Positions 54,597 to 64,000 of a stretch of DNA of 64,000 nt are shown piece after piece (the stretch's first letter is position 1; each line of letters begins with the position of its first letter). Origin of the DNA: Terfezia claveryi (lineage: Eukaryota > Ascomycota > Pezizomycetes > Pezizales > Pezizaceae). The stretch spans positions 1 to 64,000 of the forward strand of contig WHUX01000051.1 of assembly GCA_015179025.1 (NCBI GenBank), read 5' to 3'. The position numbers and the translations under genes are program-made. The notes below the pieces were generated by a model, which was not told the origin of the DNA, did not search any database, and saw only the letters and a list, made by a program, of their open reading frames with translations.

Positions 54597-56359
54597 TGTA
54601 AAGCGTGAAAAATAATGTTTTGTGTTTATTGTGAGTGTTCCGAGACAATGTGAGCAATCACTTTACGCGTGGGTAGACGTGTCGGGCGAGATTAGTAAGG
54701 AACACGTGCTAGGGCGGCAATCTCTATCGTAGTAGCCGTAATGGTAATCTCGATTTTTTATTTTTTTTTCAATACACATAACTCATATGCGGTCCCAATA
54801 TATACTGCGGCCACTCATGCATGACCAGACTGGGAATAGATCTCACGCTTTAGGAAGTTGCAAAAGGAGCTGCTGTTAAGTAACAAGATATAGTTATCAT
54901 TGATTAATCATATAGCAATTTGTAGCTCAATGGCCGACTTTGTAAGAAGCATGTGGCTTCAGAACGAGACCAATTCATTGTTATCTGAGCGTTGTACATT
55001 TTTAGTCTTGGCAGAGAAACAATGTGGAAGCGTCATTACCCTGAACTCCACATAGTACATCAGGCGATAACGACGATCTACCACATGATAACCACAGTCT
55101 AGCGAGATAACTAGGGTCGGGCCGTTGTAGTTAGACTTTAAAGGGGTTGTGAACCGGACTATCACGGTGCGGTGACACCGTCGATCCATCCCCACCAGAG
55201 GTTGAACTCTCAACGGACCAAAAAGTAAAAATAAAATAAAAAAGCAGCATTCCAAACCATGGCAACCTTTTTTTTCCCGAACATGTTCAGCAGACAGGAA
55301 TACCGCAAAATGTGGGGAACAAGACCAGACTAGACCAGACCCTGTCTGCAACGACAATTATACTCTGTATGCAGAGACTGGGGATTTTGTTTGCGGTGTA
55401 TATATTTGCCGGGGTGGACATGCCAGGCATTGCGACGCTCTAACATAGATACATTGTCGAGTTTGGCATTTGCCTTTGTATTTGCATGAGTTCTATAATA
55501 GAGTTAGTCGTTGGAGATGAATATAGGGCACAAGTGGGGTGGGTGCAAAAGTTAGGACGCAGACTGACAGCAGTACAGCGTGACGGCAAGCATGCCTTAG
55601 GTGGCATCTTGTGGTCACACTTGCCAATTGCCAAGTTAATTACCTTGTGGACAGAACTTCTAGTTCAGGGTAATGAGCTCTTCAGGAAGTCACATTTTTG
55701 AAATTATCAAGATCCCTAAAGCCCTAATTTTATTCATACTCGCGGGGGGCCGAAACAAGTCTCTCCTCAACCACGTTTATTGTGGTATTTAGTTACAGCA
55801 CTCAGCGGCACTGATGTAAGGAGTCCAGGGTCAAGGGTCTCAAGTGGTATTGTATGCATTTACAAGGGCTTGACGAAAGGGGCCCTCTCTGTCGACATGG
55901 ATATTTATCTAAACTCTTATTCGCACGTTATTGACCACAAGTCGGCGACTGCATAAACGTGGTGATGTCGCCCAATGAAGGTATAGTGACATTGGCGGAG
56001 ATTCCTCCTCATTGGTCGGATCTGCACACAATTGTTCCAGCTCCTGAGGAGATGTGTGTTTTGTTCATCAACTACGGAGGCTGAAACAAGAACAATCTCT
56101 AGCATTAGAAGGAAATTTCTTTTGTAACGCAAACGTTATGGACATACACAACACTATATCGGCGCCACTACCAGCATAGAATTTGTACATTGCGGAAATG
56201 TATGCGGTTAGACGTCGTAGAATATGTTACGACCGCTGGTTACATTTGCATATGTATGTATTTGAAACTTCCGCGCCAAGCCTCTTGAGTCCGATGCATC
56301 CAGACTGCATCCCTAGTTATACCACCTCATCTCTCCTTTCCCTCCACACCACCTCGGCT
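54597..56359. other. Intergenic between divergent RFA2 and TRS23; no gene supported
   Basis: A 71-codon plus-strand frame (55486-55701) and minus-strand frames at 54959-55357 and 55917-56132 have no domain. AT-rich runs near 54757-54770 and 55225-55240. Confidence 0.4.
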
Positions 56360-56782
56360 ATGATCCTCTCCCTCCTCATCCTCAACAAAGCCGGTGGTCT
56401 TGTCTACCACCGAGACTTCTCCAATACCTTCACAAAGCTCTCCTCAAACGACTATCTGGTATTGGCCGGTACCTTCCATGGAGTTCACGCCATCACCGCC
56501 CGACTCTCCCCCTTCGGCCCCTCCTCTGGCGGTACTCCCTCCTCCGGCCTTGAAGTAATGGAGAGCGAGCACTTCCGAATGCAGTGCTTCCAAACTCTGA
56601 CCGGCACCAAATTTCTACTATTTACGGAGCCACAGCAGCCCAATGTCGATGCTATTCTTAGGAGGATATACGAGCTATATGCGGACTATGTGATGAAGAA
56701 TCCGTTTTACCAGATTGAGATGCCGATTAGATGTGAGGGGTTTGATAGGCATCTAATGGCATATATTAAGCCTAAGCAATAG
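56360..56782 (+). CDS. TRS23: Trs23/TRAPPC4, TRAPP complex core subunit
   Basis: Single exon, 140 residues. TRAPP is the Rab GEF for Ypt1/Ypt31 at the Golgi and in autophagy; Trs23 is a longin-fold core subunit. Visible motifs: ILSLLILNKAGGLVYHRDF at the start, KLSSNDYLVLAGTFHGVHAI, then a short Gly/Ser-rich loop and FRMQCFQTLTGTKFLLFTEP, RIYELYADYVMKNPFYQIEM. The start is taken at 56360, where family similarity starts; the open frame extends 59 codons upstream but that part is not similar to the family. The large insertion of yeast Trs23 is absent, as in other filamentous fungi. Confidence 0.93.
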   Translation: MILSLLILNKAGGLVYHRDFSNTFTKLSSNDYLVLAGTFHGVHAITARLSPFGPSSGGTPSSGLEVMESEHFRMQCFQTLTGTKFLLFTEPQQPNVDAILRRIYELYADYVMKNPFYQIEMPIRCEGFDRHLMAYIKPKQ

Positions 56783-59640
56783 CAATGACAGTGGCCCGGG
56801 GGGGCGAATTCTGGAGCTGGGGGTAGGGGTTAGGGGGGAGCGGGGATTAAGAGAGCGTGGGAGGGATTGGGTGGGTTTGGCGGCGGAGCAGAGTGAAAGC
56901 AAAGATGGGGCAGAGGCTACCGGTCACTGCCCACCAAGCCACGCTACTTGGGACTTTGATATAGCATGGCCTTGAAGCAAGAGGTAAGGGGAAATATTGA
57001 TGGATTTATCGCAGGAGGCTATGCTGGATATGGTGGTGCATTTACAGAGAGGTAATCGGGACCCAATACCGCTACCTGGCAATTCGGATGAAAAAGTTCT
57101 AACATGACGGCAGATTCTGCGTTGAGGGAAGGAGTTCTCGGAACGGACATGACGTAAAATGACAAGAGGCAAACCCCTAATGCTGTTCATTTACTGCCAC
57201 ATAGCATACCAGATTCCAAGGCGTTATTTCATGTTCACACAACTTTTATTGCCAGCATGTACTATGACGAAGAGGGAGATGCCATGAGGGAGAATAGGCT
57301 AACAAATCATCGGACCCCTTCCTTCTTCTTTCCTTACCTATATATTACATTTTCATACCACAGAACTCATCCATACTAAATATACCTTAATTGATACCAA
57401 TGAATACAATCTTGTCGCACGTATACACTTGCTTTTGAACCAGCTACTGTTTCCAGTTTCAAAGCTCTGCAGGTATACCTACCGAAATCAAAGTCTTACG
57501 ATGAAGAAAAAGGCTTTCATACATTCTCGGGGGACGGTGAGAATTTCTTGATTTGTTTTTTGTGCAATATGCTTATATGGAATTGAAATGCGCACGGTAC
57601 CGATCCAGAAAGCTGAGCCATGGGAGTTTCATTGGGCAACGCTACCCTCTGGTGGTTAGATAATTCTGCGAAGAGAGGTCCGCCGCGATGCAGAGTCTCT
57701 CTTGTCCCCTCACTCCAACACCCAGGGTATTAAGGTCGACGGAGCTGATATTCTGCTCAGGTTACGTGAAAAGATGAACGAACCCATGTGCCGTTGGAAC
57801 CTGCTCGTCTGGAAGTTCCGAAATCTGGCCCATTCGGTAAACTTTGTACGTCAATGATCATGCTGTCATATGACTCAGTTTCTTTCCCCTCTAACTCAAG
57901 GGTGTCCACTCAGCTCTTCTGTGCCCAAAACCTGCTTTACCGGTTGCCCCATAGTTCAGCCTTGTGTATGATGGGGGGTTAGGGTAGGGTGGTCTAGACT
58001 CTCTCACCTGGAGTCAGCCTACTGTGCATACTACGCCGGCGCCGTATCTGCTCCGAATATTTACAGTGGGTGTATAGCATCTGCTTTTCCAACAATAACA
58101 TTTTGCCCCCCCGCCCTGCCGCATGAATCCTGCAACCAAATGTACCAGAGTCACAATTGCTGTGGCGAACCTAGAGATTTTAATAACTCAGAAATAAAAA
58201 CTGCACATAAGACATTCCTAAACGTCTAGTCTCATCGTTGCTGCTTGTCGTCATGCGAAGGTTGTCAGAATTCCACTTCTTCTCTATAATTAGAAACGGA
58301 ACGTTTTTGTGTTCTCGTTTCTGACCGTGTTCCCGTCACACCATAGCTAATGAGGAATAGGTTAGTTAGGCGCCAAGACGTAAGATTGAGTTTCAAGTGG
58401 ATCTGGAAAAACTTTATTTAGACCCCTGCTATTGTCTTGCTTCCTGGTACTGTATACATATAAAATGTACAGTACTTATCCTTAGCCTTCTTTAATCATT
58501 AACACAAGTGTAGGATTGCTTCGCTAGTTATAATCTTCATAATAAATACATTCATACCTATATAGCTATGATCTCTTTAGCTAAATACCCCACAACTGCC
58601 TTCTGAAGGTCTGTGTTTACCGCAAGTGACATGCGATTGGCGCGGGGAATTTGTCGACGACTCCCCTTCTGCGGTGAGAAATAAAATGAAAAATTTTTCT
58701 TTCCGTCATGTAAACATCGATATCTGTTCATTTCCATTGTGCCTTACTATTTGGTGCGGTCATTTGAAAATAGACGTCAAACTTTGGATCTTGACGTTCG
58801 GTTATGATTGCCAAGGGATTCCCGAAACATGAAACATTATGTCGCTCACCTGAGCTCGTTGAGGAATTGAGGGTAAAACTTTTACCTTAGGTATTCGAGA
58901 ATCATGAAACAGGACACTTGAGCAACGGGGGGAGGGGGTGCGATTTGCGAGCATTATGCAAGACATGCTACATAAAAGGTCATATAATACACAGCCCTCG
59001 AGCTTTGCGAGCAAGGAAATCTCAAACAAGAATGGAATCTACATATGATGAAGGCAGAATACCGCCTAAAAGGGGTTGGGGGGGGGGGGGAAATTACCGT
59101 ATCATGTAATCGTCAAAAACACACTAGGTCAATCTCCTTAATGACATATAGAATAAATATATCGATATTATCAAACCTGTGCTTAGTCATTATATCCATA
59201 TATATAGTCACCCAGGAGAGGGATTAAAAAGAAATTTGAATGAGGAATCTGAATGATAAATCTAAATGGAAAATAAAAAGTCAAAAAGCGATAGGAATAA
59301 CAATCATAATCTATACCAATAAGCATGAGTCCCATCCATAAACTCCCAATGTTGAAAATAGGGAAAATGAAGATGGAGGATAAGAAATAAAGCAAACACC
59401 GAAACACTGTAAATGCAAACAGGGAGAAAAATGGGGATGAAATCAAAAAAAAAAAAATGAAGCAAAGACAAGAACACTATAAATGCAAATAGGAAAAAAA
59501 AAACTCTATAAATGCAAATAGGAAAAAGACATTGCAAATGCAAATGGGAAAAATGTAATAACGCCATGCTAATGCTCTAGTAACCCAGGGTTTCCATGAA
59601 AACATTCTAGTGTGTCTAACTCATATTCACGTGTCCATCC
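56783..59640. other. Long gene-poor stretch
   Basis: No complete gene seen. ORFs at 57788-57982, 58626-58832 and 58802-59029 are short and lack domains. Homopolymers: G at 59080-59090 and A at 59447-59457. An octamer-like GAAACATGAAAC / GAATCATGAAAC phrase repeats at 58823 and 58899. Confidence 0.4.
59395..59560. repeat. Degenerate AT-rich tandem repeat
   Basis: Four imperfect copies of CACTATAAATGCAAATAGGA followed by A-rich runs. Minus-strand frames of Phe/Leu/Ile-rich peptides across it (59183-59567) are repeat artefacts. Confidence 0.65.
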
Positions 59641-60476
59641 TTAGTATTGGGCATTGATGATTGGAGGAACGCTCCAATGCCTCAACATCTGATCCACCGC
59701 TCTGGTCCATTCCTGTGTTAAGACAGCGGTCAATTGTGCAACGGATTGGGCATCCGGGACTCTTCCACCCCACATTTGAGGCTTCATTGCAGTGGCATGA
59801 GCGTGACTGGGAATTAAGTTACTGTGCCAAGTATTAGATTTATGGTCATCAGCCTCGACCTGTAGGAGATCACTCACTCTTTCCTGATTTTGTTCAAGAC
59901 AAGCCAGCAGTAATTCCAGCTCAATTGGCTCTGTGGATCATCCATTACTCTCCATTTTGCGTCGTCGAGACACTCATTGCTGAATGGATAGTTGGCTGTC
60001 AAGCCCCTGAGCTCGGAAAGCAGGCTGTTGCTTGAGACATAATGGTTCCATGCCGCGGTCATTGGCTGACAGTATTCCTTGACATCGATGGTTGAAAAGA
60101 CCTTCTCAATACGCCTCAGTTCGGTCAGGGTATTGACCTTGTGAGTACGGAGTGTGTGCAAAAGTTGCTCTTTGTCCACCTGTACCAATTTCAAATGTTA
60201 GTAAGTCCACTTCTGAAACACTGCATAGGATTTTGAATTGGCATGAAAATGGACATAGGTATCTAATATTGCCGTTATAAAAGATAGAAAGAGAGGAAAT
60301 ACTTGAAGAGCAGGTACATAAGGACGATAGCTGAAGCTACCAGGAAAACTGACTTGACTCATCATATGGGGATTATTCATGGAGGCCGGGTAGATAATGC
60401 TACCGGACGTTCTAGAGCCGCCTGGAGGGCAAGAATCGCAAGTGTAGTCGGAAGCAGAGCTTGTGCTGTAAGACAT
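59641..60476 (-). CDS. Hypothetical three-exon gene
   Basis: Exons (minus): 60476-60303, 60179-59878, 59821-59641; phases 0 and 2 agree, 218 residues. The introns have consensus signals (GTATTT...TACAG; GTGAGT...GCACAG with a CTAATAC branch). The first exon (MSYSTSSASDYTCDSC) is Ser/Pro/Tyr-rich; the middle (LLHTLRTHKVNTLTELRRIEK ... AAWNHYVSSNSLLSELRG) looks helical; the last ends QEWTRAVDQMLRHWSVPP. No known family recognised, no signal peptide or membrane segment. The consistent splicing supports a real gene. Confidence 0.55.
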
Positions 60477-61804
60477 GGCTTCTGGCGGGATTTGAAAGAT
60501 TGATAGACTGCTGAAGTTGCGAGGAGGGCCTATTCTGTGGGGTAGTGAAGGAAGTAAATTCGAAGACGGCCAATTCTAATTCTTGGTTAATGTGCTAGCA
60601 CTGTTGAGATACTGAATTGGATTGTAGTATAGAGAACTGGTGGTTTGATAGTGAGTAATTCCATTTCTTCAGGCGGGAATCAGGATTACTTTTATACGAT
60701 ATAGACTCGGACAACATCTTCTACAATGATTTCCTTGCATTGATTTACTTTTCGTTATACTAGTGACTAGAGGCGCATTGTAAGCATGTTGCGGGAGGTT
60801 GATGTGGCGAAGTGTAGGTATGAGGGGTGGGGCGGAGGGGCTGGGGCATGGCCAAGGAAGGGAAGGGAGGGTAACGTCGACCTCGTAATAGCAAAGCGAC
60901 TAATTAGCTGAGACTATCCGAACCCTATGTGTGCCCAGATATCTGACATCAACGGCTTTCGACGTTTCGACCACCCTGGTCGATTAATACGCAATTGTAC
61001 TTTCATAGGATCCCGTATACTTCATCCTCCAAGTGATCTGGGTAATCCGTAGACGACAGTTTGTTCCATGGCCATCAGGGGACTAGGCCGTTGAACCCCC
61101 GGTATGGGTGCATCTCATATCTTGGATACGGAGTAGCTCGCTAGATCTCCAGATGGCATGTACAGTTGCACATCCAGCCAATCCACTGTTCCCAAACTAA
61201 CCATGATAGCTTGGCCAAAACACCTGTATTGTAGCCTGGTTCCTGCATTGATGATGGTGGTATGAGCAAGGCCGGCTAAGCCAGTCGGAGACGGGCATCG
61301 CGGGCTTCAATTTCGGAGGTAATATTTCTGGTATGTCGCTCTATGCATAGGCGGGGACAATGCAGCTGCAGAGCTATTATGGATGCGAGAATTTTTTTTG
61401 GGTTCAAGCATAATGCATATTTGGCCCTGCAGTTTTGAAACGCGGGTGGTGGCTACAGAAGCCAAAGAAGAATATTCTTTTGACACCAAATTGACCAGTT
61501 TAGTGTAAGCACTATGTTACAGCAGGGGTGTATCAAGCACAATAGCTATTAACAGCGCATGAAGAAACAATTTGTTCCCAAAACACTCTAAGGTCCCGAC
61601 TCATGTATACATTAATGTACATGTACGAGGTATATCCTAGCCTAGATCATTGATTACAAGATGGCCATTTATTATGTTTCAACTAACAACTGGTAACGGT
61701 GGAGGGGTATCGTTATAGCTCAGCACACACTGCGATGCAGATTGAAATTAGCACCAGTTGATTCATGCCATATCTACGTAGTATTAATTGAGCATCAACT
61801 ATGC
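60477..61804. other. Intergenic, no gene seen
   Basis: Promoter side of the 59641-60476 gene. Only short ORFs (61307-61489) without domains. Confidence 0.4.
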
Positions 61805-62318
61805 CTATGGAATTATCGGCTCAGGCCGGGGATACATCCCACCGTTCTCGTGCTTGTACAGTAGATATTTCGTGTAGATACGGAACTGATCATCCTGATT
61901 GAGGTCAATCCGGTATCTGAGCTATGATTAGTTGAGCTGAACCTCTGGCTATCTGCTTCAGCTACCAATTTACGCCACAATGTCCAGTTTTTCACTAGCT
62001 GGACATCGGTGAGTTTAAGGTTGTACACCTTGAGATTTATCAACACCATGTCCGTGCCCGGTATATATTCCCACGTTCCAGGTCCTCGTGGTCATGCCAC
62101 AATATTAATATAATGTCAATATACTTCCAAAACCTGATCATAATTGTTAGTATGAGTAACTATCCTTTGATGATCTACCTACCCCTCGCAATAACGTCAG
62201 ATTCATCTCCGTCGCCCAAGCCCCCAGGAGGTCTAGGTTTGGGCCTCAACGGCCTGGTCACGCGATGACCGTCCCGCCGATTTGACTGTGGCTGCTGCCT
62301 TTGGAATGAGGTAATCAT
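61805..62318 (-). CDS. Hypothetical three-exon gene
   Basis: Exons (minus): 62318-62183, 62084-61966, 61921-61805; 123 residues with phases 1 and 0 agreeing. First exon reads MITSFQRQQPQSNRRDGHRV and TRPLRPKPRPPGG, followed by WEYIPGTDMVLINLKVYNLK and WTLWRKL, and a last exon LRYRIDLNQDDQFRIYTKY ... YKHENGGMYPRPEPIIP. Trp/Tyr-rich and compact; no family recognised. The second intron (44 nt) has an ACTAATC branch point and clean ends; the first (98 nt) uses a GTAGGT donor and a CACGAG acceptor and is less certain. No signal peptide. Confidence 0.42.
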
Positions 62319-62745
62319 GCAAGAGAGGGTCATGTGAGCTGAGGCACAGCACATACGGCACAGCCAGCACTACAGCAGGGTACTCGGTGAGCTTTTATGT
62401 TCTACTTACTTAGCTTTTGTTCTTTAAGAACTTCTGTAACCGTGCAATTGACCAAATAGTGAGAAGTCAACTGTTAATTCATCAGGCGCTTGCATTGTAT
62501 CCTATTCGATAAGCGTGAAGGATTAGCATGAGTAATGACGGGGCACGAGACAGACTACAGAACTAGGTGATTTCGCACGTACAGTATATTCTGTATGTTT
62601 ATAATCCTCGATTTGCAATTGCTTCAATGTGTATATATGAAGCTGCTAACATGAATATGACCATTACATAGTCTATGACTAAGCCGGCCAAGCCTCCATC
62701 TATGCCACCAATATACAGTAGGTAGCACCAGTGAGTACTTAAGCA
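62319..62745. other. Intergenic, no gene seen
   Basis: Promoter side of the hypothetical gene ending at 61805; nothing else seen. Confidence 0.4.
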
Positions 62746-63035
62746 CAGTCAACTCTTGCTATAACTATAGCGTAGGTAGTCCGGTTGCACAAACCCACCT
62801 CCTGTGGATCCCTTGCTATACCGGACGGACCAGAGGCTTCAGGATTTCGTACCTACAAATTCCCCCTTGCTATACCGGACGGCCATACAATAATACCGGA
62901 CCGGACAGAGTGCTAGAGGAGTGCTTGTCCCTGACCCCATACCGGACGAGGCATGGTTGCTAAATAATCTAGTCTGTTTAGTCTCGTGCCCGGGGCCTTG
63001 TGCCAACCAGCCCGTTATATCGTAAGAGTTGATTG
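62746..63035. mobile_element. MITE-like element with pogo-type terminal inverted repeats
   Basis: Left end CAGTCAACTCTTGCTATAAC (62746-62765); right end GTTATATCGTAAGAGTTGATTG (63014-63035), whose reverse complement CAATCAACTCTTACGATATA matches the left end with few changes. TA follows the right end and CA precedes the left, consistent with a TA target duplication that has one transition. About 290 bp, no coding capacity. Internally CTTGCTATACCGGACGG occurs twice and ATACCGGAC twice more, as subterminal repeats. The end sequence resembles pogo/Fot1-type elements. No transposase present. Confidence 0.6.
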
Positions 63036-64000
63036 TAGTCGCCAAGTGGTACTGTACAGCCATGTACCATACTGTATATGTCCCGGAACTCTAGTCTGGC
63101 TTGACTATGTACCCGAACTCTCCATGATCAATTGCAATTGAGCCAAACAGCCACTGGCGCTTGTACCAAATCAAACCCAACCTATCATTACTAGATTAAA
63201 GTAGTCTGGTTTTTAGATTAAAGTGGCTTCGCTAAAGCACTTACCGTTAGTAGTACCTGGTTGCGGTGGTAGTACCGAAATGGTAAATCGATACCAGTCC
63301 CAGCATATCTACCGTAATGTATCATACATATATGTATGCATTAATATTTGAATATCGATATCGATATATCGCGATAATCTGGTTGGCACATGACTTTTAG
63401 ACTTCATTTTTCGAAAGATCGTTGAAAGGTAACAATATTAATCACAACTCCCATGGAGCATCAGGGTAGATGTACTTCAATCTCGATGTGTTTCAGGCAG
63501 GTTTTCATATGCAAGATACTCTACAGTGTTGGACCTATGCTATCCCTTAACAACCTCCCAATCAAACATGATGAGCTTTGATGCAATTTACAACTCCAAT
63601 GATAGTCATACATATGATGCATTTCGCCCCTGCTCTTTTGCTGCCTACGTATCTGCACTACATAAATACCTATAGGCCTATGGGGCTTTCAAAGAGCTTA
63701 CACATTTGTACAGTTACAACATGAGAGCTTGAGTAGGATCCATGACGGGGCCTGAGCCGGAGATGTGTGTATATGCATGTAAGAACCAGTAATATACTCA
63801 GCGATCTGTCGGAGTTACAGGAATATGAAATGATTTAAGTTTCAATGTGTGCATGGCTTTGTGATTTCCGCAACTGTAATCTAATCATGTCTACCTTGGT
63901 AATCCATAATTTCTTAACACATAAGTCATGCAAATTTCAATTGGTATGATAAGATAATTAGTTTACAATCAATGACATAGCAGTGTTGTCGTACATGTAC
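63036..64000. other. Intergenic to right edge, no gene seen
   Basis: A short direct repeat TAGATTAAAGT occurs at 63193 and 63216 and an ATCGATATCGATATATCGCGAT palindromic tract at about 63352-63374. No ORF with a domain. Confidence 0.4.

Noticed and set aside
56183..56359. Upstream extension of TRS23 (59 extra codons)
   Set aside because: The family similarity starts at the ATG at 56360; the extension has no similarity and is likely 5' UTR.
62826..62960. Repeated TATACCGGAC motifs that could suggest a CRISPR-like or tandem array
   Set aside because: Spacing is irregular, and the motifs lie between inverted ends of a MITE; CRISPR is not expected in a fungus.

Overview
The window looks like nuclear DNA of a filamentous ascomycete (Pezizomycotina). 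Genes carry many short introns (about 45-75 nt, mostly GTATGT/GTAAGT donors, CTAAC/CTAAT branch points and AG acceptors). The recognisable proteins (Atg14, Apq12, Isu1, Vps16, an Mtc2/'magnesium chelatase' type protein, a short kinesin-3, Mcm6, Dbp4, RPA32) have their usual filamentous-fungal architecture. No prokaryotic, organellar or viral genes were seen. I cannot name the genus.

Layout. 1-13 kb is a gene-poor, repeat-rich block: the edge of an unrecognised gene, a duplicated ~1.4-1.7 kb unit carrying a small PPxY/transmembrane gene (1.28-2.98 and 7.14-8.53 kb), a possible third relic (9.6-9.9 kb), two copies of an element whose head is 5S rRNA-like (3.95-4.19 and 11.8-12.1 kb), pogo- and MULE-like transposase scraps, and several minisatellites. 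14-31 kb holds a large unknown protein, ATG14, APQ12-like, PRPP synthetase, ERG26-like, ISU1 and a secreted collagen-like protein. 31-38 kb is sparse, with a hidden four-exon LAMTOR5-like gene and a weak gene model. 38-57 kb is the dense core: kinesin-3, VPS16 head-to-head with MTC2, then MCM6, DBP4 and RFA2 all on the minus strand, and TRS23. 57-64 kb is sparse, with two unrecognised spliced genes and a pogo-like MITE.

Functional themes: DNA replication and ribosome assembly (RFA2, MCM6, DBP4), endolysosome, autophagy and vesicle traffic (ATG14, VPS16, TRS23, LAMTOR5-like, kinesin-3), nuclear pore and ER membrane (APQ12-like), and core metabolism (PRPP, sterol C4-demethylation, Fe-S assembly). 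These are ordinary euchromatic neighbours, not a metabolic gene cluster.

Most notable: (i) the PRPP synthetase gene restores its conserved Asp-Asn-Leu-Tyr-Ala motif only if two textbook introns flank a one-nucleotide exon at 24556; (ii) ISU1 matches its family exactly if a 66-nt AT-AC intron is removed; (iii) the two 5S-headed elements look like a 5S-derived SINE. Caution: two genes (four sites) are broken by a single missing base, each at a G/C homopolymer, which points to assembly indels rather than pseudogenes. All exon boundaries were placed by eye.
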